From contig DIWE01000036.1 of assembly GCA_002423435.1 (NCBI GenBank), forward strand, positions 1,073 to 65,072: a DNA stretch of 64,000 bases, in the 5' to 3' direction. A program made the position numbers and the translations under genes. Shown one piece after another: positions 1 to 8,216 of this stretch. This stretch comes from Clostridiales bacterium UBA6114 (GTDB lineage Bacteria; Bacillota; Clostridia; Oscillospirales; Butyricicoccaceae). How positions within the stretch are numbered: the first letter of the stretch is position 1; every line of letters starts with the position of its first letter. The notes under the pieces are model-generated. The model did not search any database. It was not told the DNA's origin and saw nothing but the letters and a program-made list of their open reading frames with translations.

Positions 1-40
1 GATTACAAATCAGCTGCTCTACCTGCTGAGCTACACCAGC
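1..40 (-). tRNA. tRNA-Thr (TGT), cut by window edge
   Basis: Read on the minus strand, the first 40 bases give a 5' acceptor strand, the D arm with GCTCAGCAGGTAGAGC, and the 5' half of the anticodon arm with loop TTTGTAA, so the anticodon is TGT (Thr). The 3' half lies outside the window. Confidence 0.9.
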
Positions 41-111
41 GTTTATCCGTCGCAAAGGCGCATGTTGTATGATAACAGACGCCAAGTGATTTGTCAATAT
101 GAAATCGCAAA

Positions 112-795
112 CTATTTGAGTCTTTCCAGGATCTTGTCGGAGACCGACTGCAATAGTGTAAACAGCGACTGCGCAAGCTGGGGAAACTCATGGGTCAGAT
201 AATCGTAGGACATATTTTGGGGAAGGCTGAGCGGCTCGGAGGCGGTCCCGTCCGGTCTTTTTCCCGCGACGCGGCATTTGATCCGCATCTCGCAGAGCTT
301 CATCTCCGCATCGCACAACGCACAAAAGGCTTCCTCGGAGACGGGAAACTGTTTCGGGTCGGACAGGTAAATCAGGCGGAATATCTTATAGACGGCGAGC
401 GAAAGATAGTTCGACACATCGGATATAAACGCCTTGTCGTCCGTTTTCCCGGCAAGCTCCAAAACAAGCGCCACGGAATTGGCCGCGATCTTTTTCTGCA
501 ACACCGCATAAATATTTCCTTTGAGCAGGTTCCCTTTTTCAGTAGAAAAATCGGGAAGTTCGGCCGCCGAAAGGGACGCTCCGTCGCGGGACATGGTCCG
601 GCCCAGAAGATAGTCGCACGATACCTCGTAAAAGGAAGCGGCGTTTATGACGAACCGGAGCCCGGGTTCCCGGACGCCGTTTTCGTAATGGGAGAGGAGC
701 GCCTGCGACACGTGGAGCTCCGCCGCCGCCATCCGCTGGCTTATTTTTTTTTCTTGCCGCAGAAGGGTGAGCGTGCGGGGGAAATCATTGACCAT
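112..795 (-). CDS. XRE-family helix-turn-helix regulator
   Basis: A DNA-binding protein of 227 aa. Residues about 5-60 form a Cro/CI-type helix-turn-helix (LRQEKKISQRMAAAELHVSQ, then a HYENG turn). The remaining 160 residues are helical with no domain I recognise and are probably an oligomerisation or sensing part. I chose the ATG at 795 over an upstream in-frame start because AGGAG lies 8 nt before it. A SigA-like promoter with an overlapping inverted repeat lies about 150 bp upstream, which suggests autoregulation. The target genes are not evident: the nearest neighbours are a tRNA downstream and pduL, divergently oriented. Confidence 0.85.
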   Translation of the reverse strand: MVNDFPRTLTLLRQEKKISQRMAAAELHVSQALLSHYENGVREPGLRFVINAASFYEVSCDYLLGRTMSRDGASLSAAELPDFSTEKGNLLKGNIYAVLQKKIAANSVALVLELAGKTDDKAFISDVSNYLSLAVYKIFRLIYLSDPKQFPVSEEAFCALCDAEMKLCEMRIKCRVAGKRPDGTASEPLSLPQNMSYDYLTHEFPQLAQSLFTLLQSVSDKILERLK

Positions 796-947
796 AAGAC
801 ATTCTCCTAAATAGTGTCTGCGGGGCGACAGCGATGCGCCGCACTGCGCTCGGAGGATCAAAAACTCTTCAAAACGCAGGAATGCTCACATATCCTTCGA
901 ATTTCTGCAGTTTTCGATTTGTTCGGCAGATATTAAATAGTACTTTC

Positions 948-976
948 AGTATAGTCTTAATTATACTCATTGTAAA
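948..976 (-). promoter_or_regulatory. SigA-type promoter with operator-like inverted repeat (XRE gene)
   Basis: On the minus strand TTTACA (971-976) and TATACT (948-953) are separated by 17 nt. The inverted repeat AGTATA-N8-TATACT (948-967) covers the -10 and most of the spacer, as expected for an autorepressor site. The rest of the 796-1114 gap holds only the pduL upstream region, where I see nothing else. Confidence 0.6.
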
Positions 977-1114
977 GATGTGTCGAAAAAAAGTTTCTGC
1001 AAGGAACGCCTTTTTTCGTGCTTTATGTCTTGCACCCGAAGACGTGCTGTGTTAAAGTTAAGTCAAGCAATAAATCTGCGAAATTTCAGATAGAGCGCAA
1101 GGAGTACTGCAAAC

Positions 1115-1684
1115 ATGAACAAAATTATTGTTGAGATTTCCGCAAGACATCTTCATGTCACCCGCGAGCATCTCGATATCCTTTTCGGCAAAGGCTACGA
1201 GCTTACGCCCAAGAAGGATCTCTCGCAGCCGGGGCAGTTCGCGTGCGAGGAACGGGTAAGGGTCGAGGGCCTGAAGGGAGTCTTCCCGGCGGTTTCGATT
1301 TTAGGCCCCGTCCGTCCCGCAACACAGGTTGAAATCACTTTGACGGACGCCCGCACCCTCGGCGTGACGGCGCCGATCCGTGAGAGCGGAGACATCAAAG
1401 GCTCCGCCGGCGTAAAGCTTATAGGCCCGAAGGGCGAAGTCGTGATCGGCGAAGGCGTTATCGTCGCAAAGCGCCACATCCACGTAACCCCGAAGGACGC
1501 GCAGGAGATGGGCCTTCACGACAAGCAGATCGTATCGGTAAGCGTCGGCGGGGAGCGCGCGCTGACCTTCTCGGAAGTCGTTGTCCGGGTCAGCAATAAG
1601 TTCCAGAAGAGAATGCATGTCGATGTCGACGAGGCCAACGCCGCATGTCTGGCGGGCGAGACCGAGGGCGAGATCATCGTCTGA
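1115..1684 (+). CDS. pduL: Phosphate propanoyltransferase / phosphotransacylase, PduL family
   Basis: PduL enzymes exchange CoA and phosphate between acyl-CoA and acyl-phosphate, feeding acetate or propionate kinase. The 189-aa protein has the duplicated beta-barrel layout of the family: RHLHVT at residues 11-16 and RHIHVTPKDAQ at about 120-130, whose histidines bind zinc, then KRMHVDVDEAN near 165-175. It starts directly with the first barrel, with no long N-terminal targeting extension. No microcompartment shell or alcohol/aldehyde dehydrogenase genes lie nearby, so a cytosolic housekeeping phosphotransacetylase role is more likely than an organelle role (inference). An AAGGAG site precedes the ATG, and a strong palindromic terminator follows. 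Confidence 0.92.
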   Translation: MNKIIVEISARHLHVTREHLDILFGKGYELTPKKDLSQPGQFACEERVRVEGLKGVFPAVSILGPVRPATQVEITLTDARTLGVTAPIRESGDIKGSAGVKLIGPKGEVVIGEGVIVAKRHIHVTPKDAQEMGLHDKQIVSVSVGGERALTFSEVVVRVSNKFQKRMHVDVDEANAACLAGETEGEIIV

Positions 1685-1703
1685 AAAACAAAAGAAATTC
1701 AAA

Positions 1704-1737
1704 ACGCGCGGCCAAATTTGGCCGCGCGTTTATTTAA
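1704..1737. terminator. Bidirectional intrinsic terminator
   Basis: A 26-bp perfect GC-rich palindrome (1704-1729, core GCGCGGCCAAATTTGGCCGC) sits between the convergent pduL and asnB genes. A-rich and T-rich flanks let it work on either strand. Confidence 0.75.
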
Positions 1738-1743
1738 ATACGG

Positions 1744-3579
1744 TCAGACGATGCTCAGATGAAATTCCCTGATCCAGCAATCGACCTGGATCAGATAAGC
1801 GAGGATCTGCGGGGCGCGCATCAGTTGCCCGTACCACGGCTCGGATACAAGGCCGGGATTGTCGATGATCTCCTGCACACTCTGCCAGTTTACAAGCTCG
1901 GCGATCGGCGAGTCTTTCGACCGGCGGATCTCCCCGATGCGTTTTACCACCTTCTGAAAGTAGTCGGGGTGATGGGTTTTCGGGTAGGGGCTCTTTTTGC
2001 GCCAGAGGATATCCTCGGGCAGAAGGCCGCGCATCGCCTCGCGCACGATCCCCTTTTCCCGGCCTTGGTAGGACTTAAACTCCCAGGGCATGTTGTAGGA
2101 GTATTCGACGATCCGATGGTCGCAGAACGGGACGCGCACCTCAAGGCCGTGGTGCATGCTCATGCGGTCCTTGCGGTCTAAAAGCGTCTGCATGAACCAG
2201 TTTAGGTTCAGCATGAACATCTGGCGCATCCGCTGATTCAGCCGGCTCTCGCCGGGAAGGGTGCTCGTGCCCGCCACGGTGTCCGAATATTTCTGGGAAA
2301 CGTATTCCTCGCCCTTTTGGAGCGCGCCCTTTTTCAGGATGCGCCGCCTGAGCGAGAGGGAGCGCGACCAGGGGAAGGTTTCCTCGAACAGGATTTCCTT
2401 GTTGTGATACCAGGGGTACCCGCCGAACACCTCGTCGGCGCATTCGCCGGAGAGCGCGACCGTAAAATCCTTCTTGATCTGCTCGCAGAAGAGGAGGAGG
2501 GAGGAGTCGACGTCGGCCATGCCGGGCAGGTCGCGCGCGTCCGTCGCGTCGCAAAGCGCGTCCGCGAGGTCACCGTTTGAGACCAGCACCTCTCTGTTTT
2601 CCGAGCCGGTAAAGTCGGTCATCATTTTTATGTATTCCCGGTCGGTATTCGGCTGGAAGGCGTTTCTCACGAAATATTTCTGATTGTCCGGGTAGTCGAC
2701 GGAATAGGTCGTAAGGGGACCTTTGTTCTCGTCCCTGTAGTGGTCTGAGGCGAGCTTTGTGATAATGCTCGAATCGAGCCCGCCGGACAGAAAGCAGCAC
2801 AGGGGCACATCGGACACAAGCTGCCCTTTGATTGCGTCCGAGATGAGATAGCGAGTTTTTTCGATTGTCCGCTTTAAGTCGTCGGTGTGCTCCCTTGCTT
2901 CGAGCGACCAGTATTTTTCGATTTTCAGGCCGTCTTTGTCAAAAAAGGCGCATTCGCCGGGGCAAAGCTCCCGCACACCCCTTATAATCCCGTTTCCGCC
3001 TGTCCTGCCGGGGCCGAGCAGAAAGATCTCCTTTAAGGAATCCTCGTCGATTTCGGGCTTTACATGGGGATTTTTGAGAAGGGTCTTGATCACGGAGGCG
3101 AAGACGAGTCCGTCCTTGTACGGATAAAAGAAAAGCGGCTTTACGCCCATGCGGTCCCTTGCCAGGAAAAGGGAACGGTTTTTTTCGTCCCAGACGGCGA
3201 ACGCATAGATGCCGTTTAATTTCTCAAGGCAGTTTTTGCCCCACTGCACATATGCGTAAAGGAGCGCCTCGGTATCGCAATGCCCCTGAAAGGAATATCC
3301 GAGGGACATAAGCTCCGACCGGAGGGAATTTGTGTTGTACAGCTCGCCGTTGTACACGATGATATAACGGGACGAGCCGTTTTCATAAATCATCGGCTGT
3401 TTGCCGTTTTCCGGGTCGATGACGATCAGGCGCCTGTGTATCAGGCAGACGTTTTGCCCGAAGTAGACGCCGTCTGCGTCCGGGCCCCGCCTTTTCAAAG
3501 TATCCGACATATCGGAAACGACATTTTCGCAGCTTCTTAAATCCTGGTTATAGTCGATCCAACCGGCTATTCCACACAT
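1744..3579 (-). CDS. asnB: Asparagine synthase (glutamine-hydrolysing)
   Basis: Makes asparagine from aspartate, ATP and glutamine. The 611-aa protein starts MCGIAG, so Cys2 becomes the N-terminal nucleophile of a class II glutamine amidotransferase domain (about 2-200; RRGPDADG at 30-37, YNGELYN near 76-82). The synthetase domain carries the PP-loop SGGLDS at 265-270 and GECADEVFGGY further on. The start at 3579 is fixed by the essential Cys2 and an AAGGAG 10 nt upstream. Length is normal for the family. It stands alone, convergent with pduL and divergent from the nucleotidyltransferase gene. Confidence 0.95.
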   Translation of the reverse strand: MCGIAGWIDYNQDLRSCENVVSDMSDTLKRRGPDADGVYFGQNVCLIHRRLIVIDPENGKQPMIYENGSSRYIIVYNGELYNTNSLRSELMSLGYSFQGHCDTEALLYAYVQWGKNCLEKLNGIYAFAVWDEKNRSLFLARDRMGVKPLFFYPYKDGLVFASVIKTLLKNPHVKPEIDEDSLKEIFLLGPGRTGGNGIIRGVRELCPGECAFFDKDGLKIEKYWSLEAREHTDDLKRTIEKTRYLISDAIKGQLVSDVPLCCFLSGGLDSSIITKLASDHYRDENKGPLTTYSVDYPDNQKYFVRNAFQPNTDREYIKMMTDFTGSENREVLVSNGDLADALCDATDARDLPGMADVDSSLLLFCEQIKKDFTVALSGECADEVFGGYPWYHNKEILFEETFPWSRSLSLRRRILKKGALQKGEEYVSQKYSDTVAGTSTLPGESRLNQRMRQMFMLNLNWFMQTLLDRKDRMSMHHGLEVRVPFCDHRIVEYSYNMPWEFKSYQGREKGIVREAMRGLLPEDILWRKKSPYPKTHHPDYFQKVVKRIGEIRRSKDSPIAELVNWQSVQEIIDNPGLVSEPWYGQLMRAPQILAYLIQVDCWIREFHLSIV

Positions 3580-3690
3580 GCTCAGGTCTCCTTTTTTATT
3601 AGAATGCATCGTTACATTTTACAGTATATGTCGATGTTTCATGCGATTGTCATTGAAGCCCTGTTTTTCTTTGGATTCGGTGCGAAAACC

Positions 3691-3737
3691 GATCAAAAAC
3701 GCCAAGCGGCATATCCTGCCGCTCGGCGTTTTTGATC
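3691..3737. other. Terminator-like hairpin between divergent genes
   Basis: GATCAAAAACGCC, one mismatch, AGCGGCA, a 5-nt loop, and the complementary right arm form a stem of 20 pairs. Both outer arms carry A5/T5 runs, as in a bidirectional terminator. No gene that needs terminating lies on either side: asnB and the 3857 gene diverge from here. It may belong to a leader or to an unannotated short RNA. Confidence 0.5.
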
Positions 3738-3856
3738 CCATGACATGATGCATTCGAATAATCAGTCTTTTTCGAAACGGATTTTGAATGAATCATGATG
3801 AAAAGTGACAATAATAAAACAAAAGATTTGAAACGTTTCAGAAAAGAGGCTGTTAT

Positions 3857-6181
3857 ATGAAAGCGGTAATCATGGCGGGCGGAAACGGGGTAAGGCTCCG
3901 TCCGCTTACCTGCACATTGCCAAAGCCGATGGTAAAGCTTTGCGGAAGGCCGGTTATGGAGCATATTTTGCTGCTTTTAAAAAAGCATGGCTTCGATTCG
4001 GTCATTGCAACGCTTGGATACATGCCGCATGAGATCGAGAATTATTTCGGCGGGGGGGAGGAACTTGGCCTCTCCTTTCAGTGCGTCACCGAGCATGAGC
4101 CGAGAGGGACCGCCGGAAGCGTCAGGCTGTGCCGGGAGTTTATAGGAAACGAGGATTTCCTCGTCATCAGCGGGGACGCGGTCTGCGATTTTGACTTAAG
4201 CGCCGCCGCGAAGTACCATCTTGAAAACGGCGCAGACGTCACCGTGATCACCTGCCGCCACACGTCGCCGACAAAATACGGGCTTGTACTCTGCGACGAG
4301 CGGGGCGATATCGAGGGATTTCTCGAAAAGCCGTCCTGGAACCAGGTGTTCAGCGATCTCGTCAACACGGGCATCTATTTTATCAAGCCGTCGGTGCTCG
4401 ACGAGATCCCGGAAGACACGGCGTTTGATTTCGCGAAGGACCTGTTCCCGAAGCTGATGAAAAAGGGCAGGAGGCTCGCCGTCTGCCAGTCCGACGGGTA
4501 CTGGTGCGACATCGGGGATACCGACGCGTATCTGCAGTGCGTTTTCGACGTATTAAACGGCGACGCCTCGCTGAATCTTCCGGCAAAAAAGGTGAAGGAA
4601 GGCGTTTATGCAGCCTCTGGCGTTGCGCAGGGCGTGAAAATCCTGCCGCCCTGCTACATCGGAAAAGACGTGACGATCAAAAAAGGCGCGGTGATCGGCC
4701 CGTACGCCGTCATTGAAGACGAAAGCCGGATTGAGGGCGGGGCGGTTGTCGAACGCTCGGTTGTCGACAAGGCCCACGTCCTGTCGAACAGCACGCTGTT
4801 CGGCTCGATCGTCTCAAGGGCGGCCCTTATCAAGGAGGGGGCCGGGCTTTCGGAAGGCTCGGTCGTCGGAGAGGGGGCCGTCATCGGAGAGGGGGCCGTC
4901 GTCTACGAAGGAGTCCGCATCTGGCCGCGCAAAACCATCGCGCCGGGCGCGCACGTTCATTTCAATGTCGTGACCGGGGCCTCCGCCCAGTCCGGGCTTT
5001 CTTTTGACGGCTCGGGTACGCTCCAGGGGCTCGTAAACGTCGACCTGACGCCCGAAACCATGATGGCCGTCGGATCGTTCCTCGGCGAGAAAAACGAGTG
5101 CGGCGTCGCGTTTTCGGGCGGACGCGCGGCCGAAATGCTCGCAAATGCGTTTGTCGCCGGTGTGCAGGCCTCCGGCGGGACGGCGGTTATGACCGACGCG
5201 AAGACGGCGGCCGTCATGTCCTTTGCAGTGGAGCTCTACCGATTTTCCTCATCCGTTTTTATCCGGCAGAAGGATGAGGAGGCGGAGGTTTTCTTTTTCG
5301 ATGCAAACGGCCTCCCGATCCGCAAAGAGATGAGAAGAAAAATGATGTCCGCCGTGTCGAGAGGGGAGATCCTCCGTGCCCCGGCGTCGCAGAGCGGCCG
5401 GAAAAAAGAGGTCTCGGGGCTGATGCGGGCGTACGCCTCGACCGCCGCCGTTAAGGATTTGAGCGGGTTTTCCTGTATCGTGCCCGACACGACCTGGAAC
5501 GAGCCCTTAAGTGAGGCGCTGAATCTTTGCGGCGCCTCGGTGACGGCGCTTAAGCGAAAGAAACTTCCGATATTTGAGCTTTCCGTCGACGGACTTTCGC
5601 TCATCGCGGCCGACGAAGACGGAAAATACGTCGATCCGTGGCACATGTTTGTGCTTTCGGCCGTCTGCGCCGTCAAGAATAAAACCGTCGAGACGATCGC
5701 GGCGTATCATGACGCGCCCAACATCCTTGAAGCAGCCGTCCATGCGTGCGGCGGGACGGTGCTCCGTTTGTCGAGGGAAGACGGGAAAAACGATCTTTTA
5801 AGGCGGCAGACCTTTATGCGGGACGGGCTTTACGCCGCGCTGAACGTCGCGGAGTATCTGAAAAAAAGCGGGCAGACGCTCCATGAGGCGCTGAACCTTT
5901 TGCCGGACTTTTACACGGTGACGCGCGAGGTCAACGTCAGCAGAAACCGCGCGGCGATGATGCAGGCGCTCTTAAACGAGTGCACCGGCATCCGGCACGA
6001 GCTCTGCGACGGGATCAAGCTGTGCGTCGACGCGGGGTGGGTGCATGTGTCGCCGGTGGACCGCATGTCCGCGCTCAAGGTGACGAGCGAGGGCATGAAT
6101 GCGGAGATCGCGGGCGAGCTTTGCGATTTGTTTTCCGACAGGCTGAGAAAGCTTGATTTGCGAGGCGGGAAAATAGGATGA
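3857..6181 (+). CDS. Sugar-1-phosphate nucleotidyltransferase fused to a phosphomannomutase-like domain
   Basis: The 774-aa protein has three parts. Residues 1-235 are an NTP-transferase fold (AGGNGVRLRPLT at 7-18, KPM at 23-25, NTGIYF near 168) that activates a sugar 1-phosphate. Residues about 250-350 are left-handed beta-helix hexapeptide repeats (IGKDVTIKKGAVIGPYAVIE and later VIGEGAVI). Residues about 375-770 resemble the alpha-D-phosphohexomutase fold. The mutase part has no TASHNP-type phosphoserine loop (the equivalent region reads AFSGGRAAEM), so it is probably not a working mutase and may be regulatory or structural. Such fusions are often named mannose-1-phosphate guanylyltransferase; the true sugar is unknown. 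The start has only a weak AGAGG site. Confidence 0.85.
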   Translation: MKAVIMAGGNGVRLRPLTCTLPKPMVKLCGRPVMEHILLLLKKHGFDSVIATLGYMPHEIENYFGGGEELGLSFQCVTEHEPRGTAGSVRLCREFIGNEDFLVISGDAVCDFDLSAAAKYHLENGADVTVITCRHTSPTKYGLVLCDERGDIEGFLEKPSWNQVFSDLVNTGIYFIKPSVLDEIPEDTAFDFAKDLFPKLMKKGRRLAVCQSDGYWCDIGDTDAYLQCVFDVLNGDASLNLPAKKVKEGVYAASGVAQGVKILPPCYIGKDVTIKKGAVIGPYAVIEDESRIEGGAVVERSVVDKAHVLSNSTLFGSIVSRAALIKEGAGLSEGSVVGEGAVIGEGAVVYEGVRIWPRKTIAPGAHVHFNVVTGASAQSGLSFDGSGTLQGLVNVDLTPETMMAVGSFLGEKNECGVAFSGGRAAEMLANAFVAGVQASGGTAVMTDAKTAAVMSFAVELYRFSSSVFIRQKDEEAEVFFFDANGLPIRKEMRRKMMSAVSRGEILRAPASQSGRKKEVSGLMRAYASTAAVKDLSGFSCIVPDTTWNEPLSEALNLCGASVTALKRKKLPIFELSVDGLSLIAADEDGKYVDPWHMFVLSAVCAVKNKTVETIAAYHDAPNILEAAVHACGGTVLRLSREDGKNDLLRRQTFMRDGLYAALNVAEYLKKSGQTLHEALNLLPDFYTVTREVNVSRNRAAMMQALLNECTGIRHELCDGIKLCVDAGWVHVSPVDRMSALKVTSEGMNAEIAGELCDLFSDRLRKLDLRGGKIG

Positions 6182-6433
6182 ACAAAAAAAGTATACAAAT
6201 GACTATGAATGTGTTATTATAATAAAATTGGCGGTATATTTACCGTGATGGTCTGTTTACCGCGTTTTATAATGACTTTATTTTGTTCGGATATATAAAA
6301 TTTACCCGTCGGCGCCGGCTCAGGTGGTTTTGCCTGTGCTTGGATTTTTTGTGGCCTTTTGGATACACCAAAAGGTCTACATAGGTGTATGTTCCTGCAA
6401 AAAAAGAAATCTTTTAGGATGTGACAAAATTAT

Positions 6434-8092
6434 ATGACGGAAAAACTGAAAATCATCCCGCTCGGGGGGCTCAATGAGATCGGGAAAAATATGACCGTGA
6501 TCGAATTCGGCGGAGACATCATCGTGATCGACTGCGGGCTTGCGTTCCCCGATGAGGAGATGCTGGGGATCGACCTCGTGATACCGGATATCACCTATTT
6601 GAAGAAGCATAAAAGCCGGATCCGCGGAATCATCCTGACCCACGGGCACGAGGACCATATCGGCGCAATTCCCTACGTGCTCAAAGCGATCAATGTCCCG
6701 ATCTACTGCACGAAGCTGACCGCCGGAGTGATCGAGGCGAGGCTTCTCGAGCACAAAATGGCCGACAAGGTGAAGATAAACCGCCGCAGTCCGGGGGATC
6801 ACATAAAGCTCGGCTGCTTCGACGTTGAATTCATCAATGTAAACCACTCGATCGCCGATTCGGTCGCGCTCGCAATTACGACGCCGATCGGGAAGGTCGT
6901 GCACACGGGCGATTTCAAGATCGACGCAACGCCGGTCGCGGGCGAAATGATCGACCTTGCGCGCTTCGGCGAGCTCGGCAAGGAGGGCGTTTTGCTCCTG
7001 ATGTCCGATTCGACCAACGCCGAGCGGCGCGGCCACACGATGAGCGAGAAAAGCGTCGGGGAAGCGTTCGACGTCCAGTTTAAAAACTGCGACCAGCGTA
7101 TCCTGATCGCGACGTTCGCCTCGAATGTGCACCGCCTCCAGCAGATCATCGACGTCGCGGCAAAATACGGCCGAAAGGTCGCGATCTCAGGCAGGTCGAT
7201 GGAGAATATCCTGAGTGTCGCAATGAACTTAAACTATATCACCGTGCCGAAGGGCGTCCTGATCGAGCTTTCGTCGATCGGCCGCTATCCGAAAAACAAG
7301 CTGTGCATCATCACGACCGGGAGCCAGGGCGAGCCGATGTCGGCGCTTCACCGCATGGCGTTTTCCGGGCATAAGCAGGTGGAGGTCGGCCCCGGCGACC
7401 GCATTCTGATCGCGGCGTCGCCGATACCGGGGAACGAGAAGTCGGTCTACCGGCTGATAAACGAGCTGATGAAAAAGGGCGCGGACGTGGTTTACGAGCG
7501 CCTGGCCGAGATCCACGTTTCCGGCCACGCCTGCCAGGAGGAGCTCCGGACGATCCTCGCGCTTGTAAAGCCGAAGTATTTCATGCCGGTGCACGGGGAA
7601 TACCGCCACCTGAAAAACCACGCGGAGCTCGGACGTCAGACGTCGGTCGAACCGAAAAACATCTTTATCGGCGATACGGGGCGCGTGCTCGAAATCACGA
7701 GGCAGACCGCGAAATTCACCGGCACGGTGCAGACGGGCTACGTCCTGATCGACGGGCTGGGCGTGGGCGACGTCGGAAACGCGGTTTTGCGCGACCGAAA
7801 GCACCTGGCCGAGGACGGCCTGATTATTGTCGCCGTCACGCTTGACGGCTCAAACGGGCAGGTGCTCGCGGGGCCGGAAATCGTATCGAAGGGGTTTATC
7901 TACGTTCGCGAAGCCGAGCCGATCATGGAGGAAATCAAAAAAATAGCGGGGAAATCGCTTGAAAAGTGCGTAAAGCAAAGGATCAAGGACTGGGCGACGA
8001 TCAAAACGACGATCAAGGACGACCTGTCCGGCTTTTTGTACAAGAAAACAAAGCGCAGCCCGCTGATCCTTCCGGTAATCATGGAAATATGA
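6434..8092 (+). CDS. rnjA: Ribonuclease J
   Basis: A metallo-beta-lactamase/beta-CASP nuclease with 5'-to-3' exonuclease and endonuclease activity that matures rRNA and turns over mRNA in Firmicutes. The 552-aa length is typical. The zinc motif HGHEDH occupies residues 70-75, followed by GDFKID, SDSTNAERRGHT, an SGRS motif in the beta-CASP part, and a C-terminal domain ending in KTKRSPLILPVIMEI. The 252-bp upstream gap holds a TATAAT hexamer at 6218-6223 and a short hairpin (6355-6375, CCTTTTGG arms) shortly before a weak AGGATG ribosome site, a possible place for leader control. A terminator follows at 8149-8186. Confidence 0.95.
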   Translation: MTEKLKIIPLGGLNEIGKNMTVIEFGGDIIVIDCGLAFPDEEMLGIDLVIPDITYLKKHKSRIRGIILTHGHEDHIGAIPYVLKAINVPIYCTKLTAGVIEARLLEHKMADKVKINRRSPGDHIKLGCFDVEFINVNHSIADSVALAITTPIGKVVHTGDFKIDATPVAGEMIDLARFGELGKEGVLLLMSDSTNAERRGHTMSEKSVGEAFDVQFKNCDQRILIATFASNVHRLQQIIDVAAKYGRKVAISGRSMENILSVAMNLNYITVPKGVLIELSSIGRYPKNKLCIITTGSQGEPMSALHRMAFSGHKQVEVGPGDRILIAASPIPGNEKSVYRLINELMKKGADVVYERLAEIHVSGHACQEELRTILALVKPKYFMPVHGEYRHLKNHAELGRQTSVEPKNIFIGDTGRVLEITRQTAKFTGTVQTGYVLIDGLGVGDVGNAVLRDRKHLAEDGLIIVAVTLDGSNGQVLAGPEIVSKGFIYVREAEPIMEEIKKIAGKSLEKCVKQRIKDWATIKTTIKDDLSGFLYKKTKRSPLILPVIMEI

Positions 8093-8148
8093 AGAAAAAA
8101 GAACCGCCCTCAAAACTTTTTTAAGCGGGCAAAAATGAAATAAAACGG

Positions 8149-8186
8149 CGGGAGACGGATTTCTATCCATCTCCCGTCCTTTTTTA
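8149..8186 (+). terminator. Intrinsic terminator after rnjA
   Basis: CGGGAGACGGA (8149-8159), a 6-nt loop and TCCATCTCCCG (8166-8176) pair with one mismatch, followed by TCCTTTTTTTA. A looser T-rich stretch on the other strand may also let it serve the convergent chemoreceptor gene. Confidence 0.75.
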
Positions 8187-8216
8187 TATCGGAGGAACAG
8201 CTTTTTTAGCGGCCGC

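Noticed and set aside
190..810. 206-codon plus-strand frame
   Set aside because: Antisense to the XRE regulator, whose helix-turn-helix and ribosome site are clear.
834..1055. 73-codon frame in the gap before pduL
   Set aside because: No ribosome site, and it crosses the XRE promoter region; no recognisable protein features.
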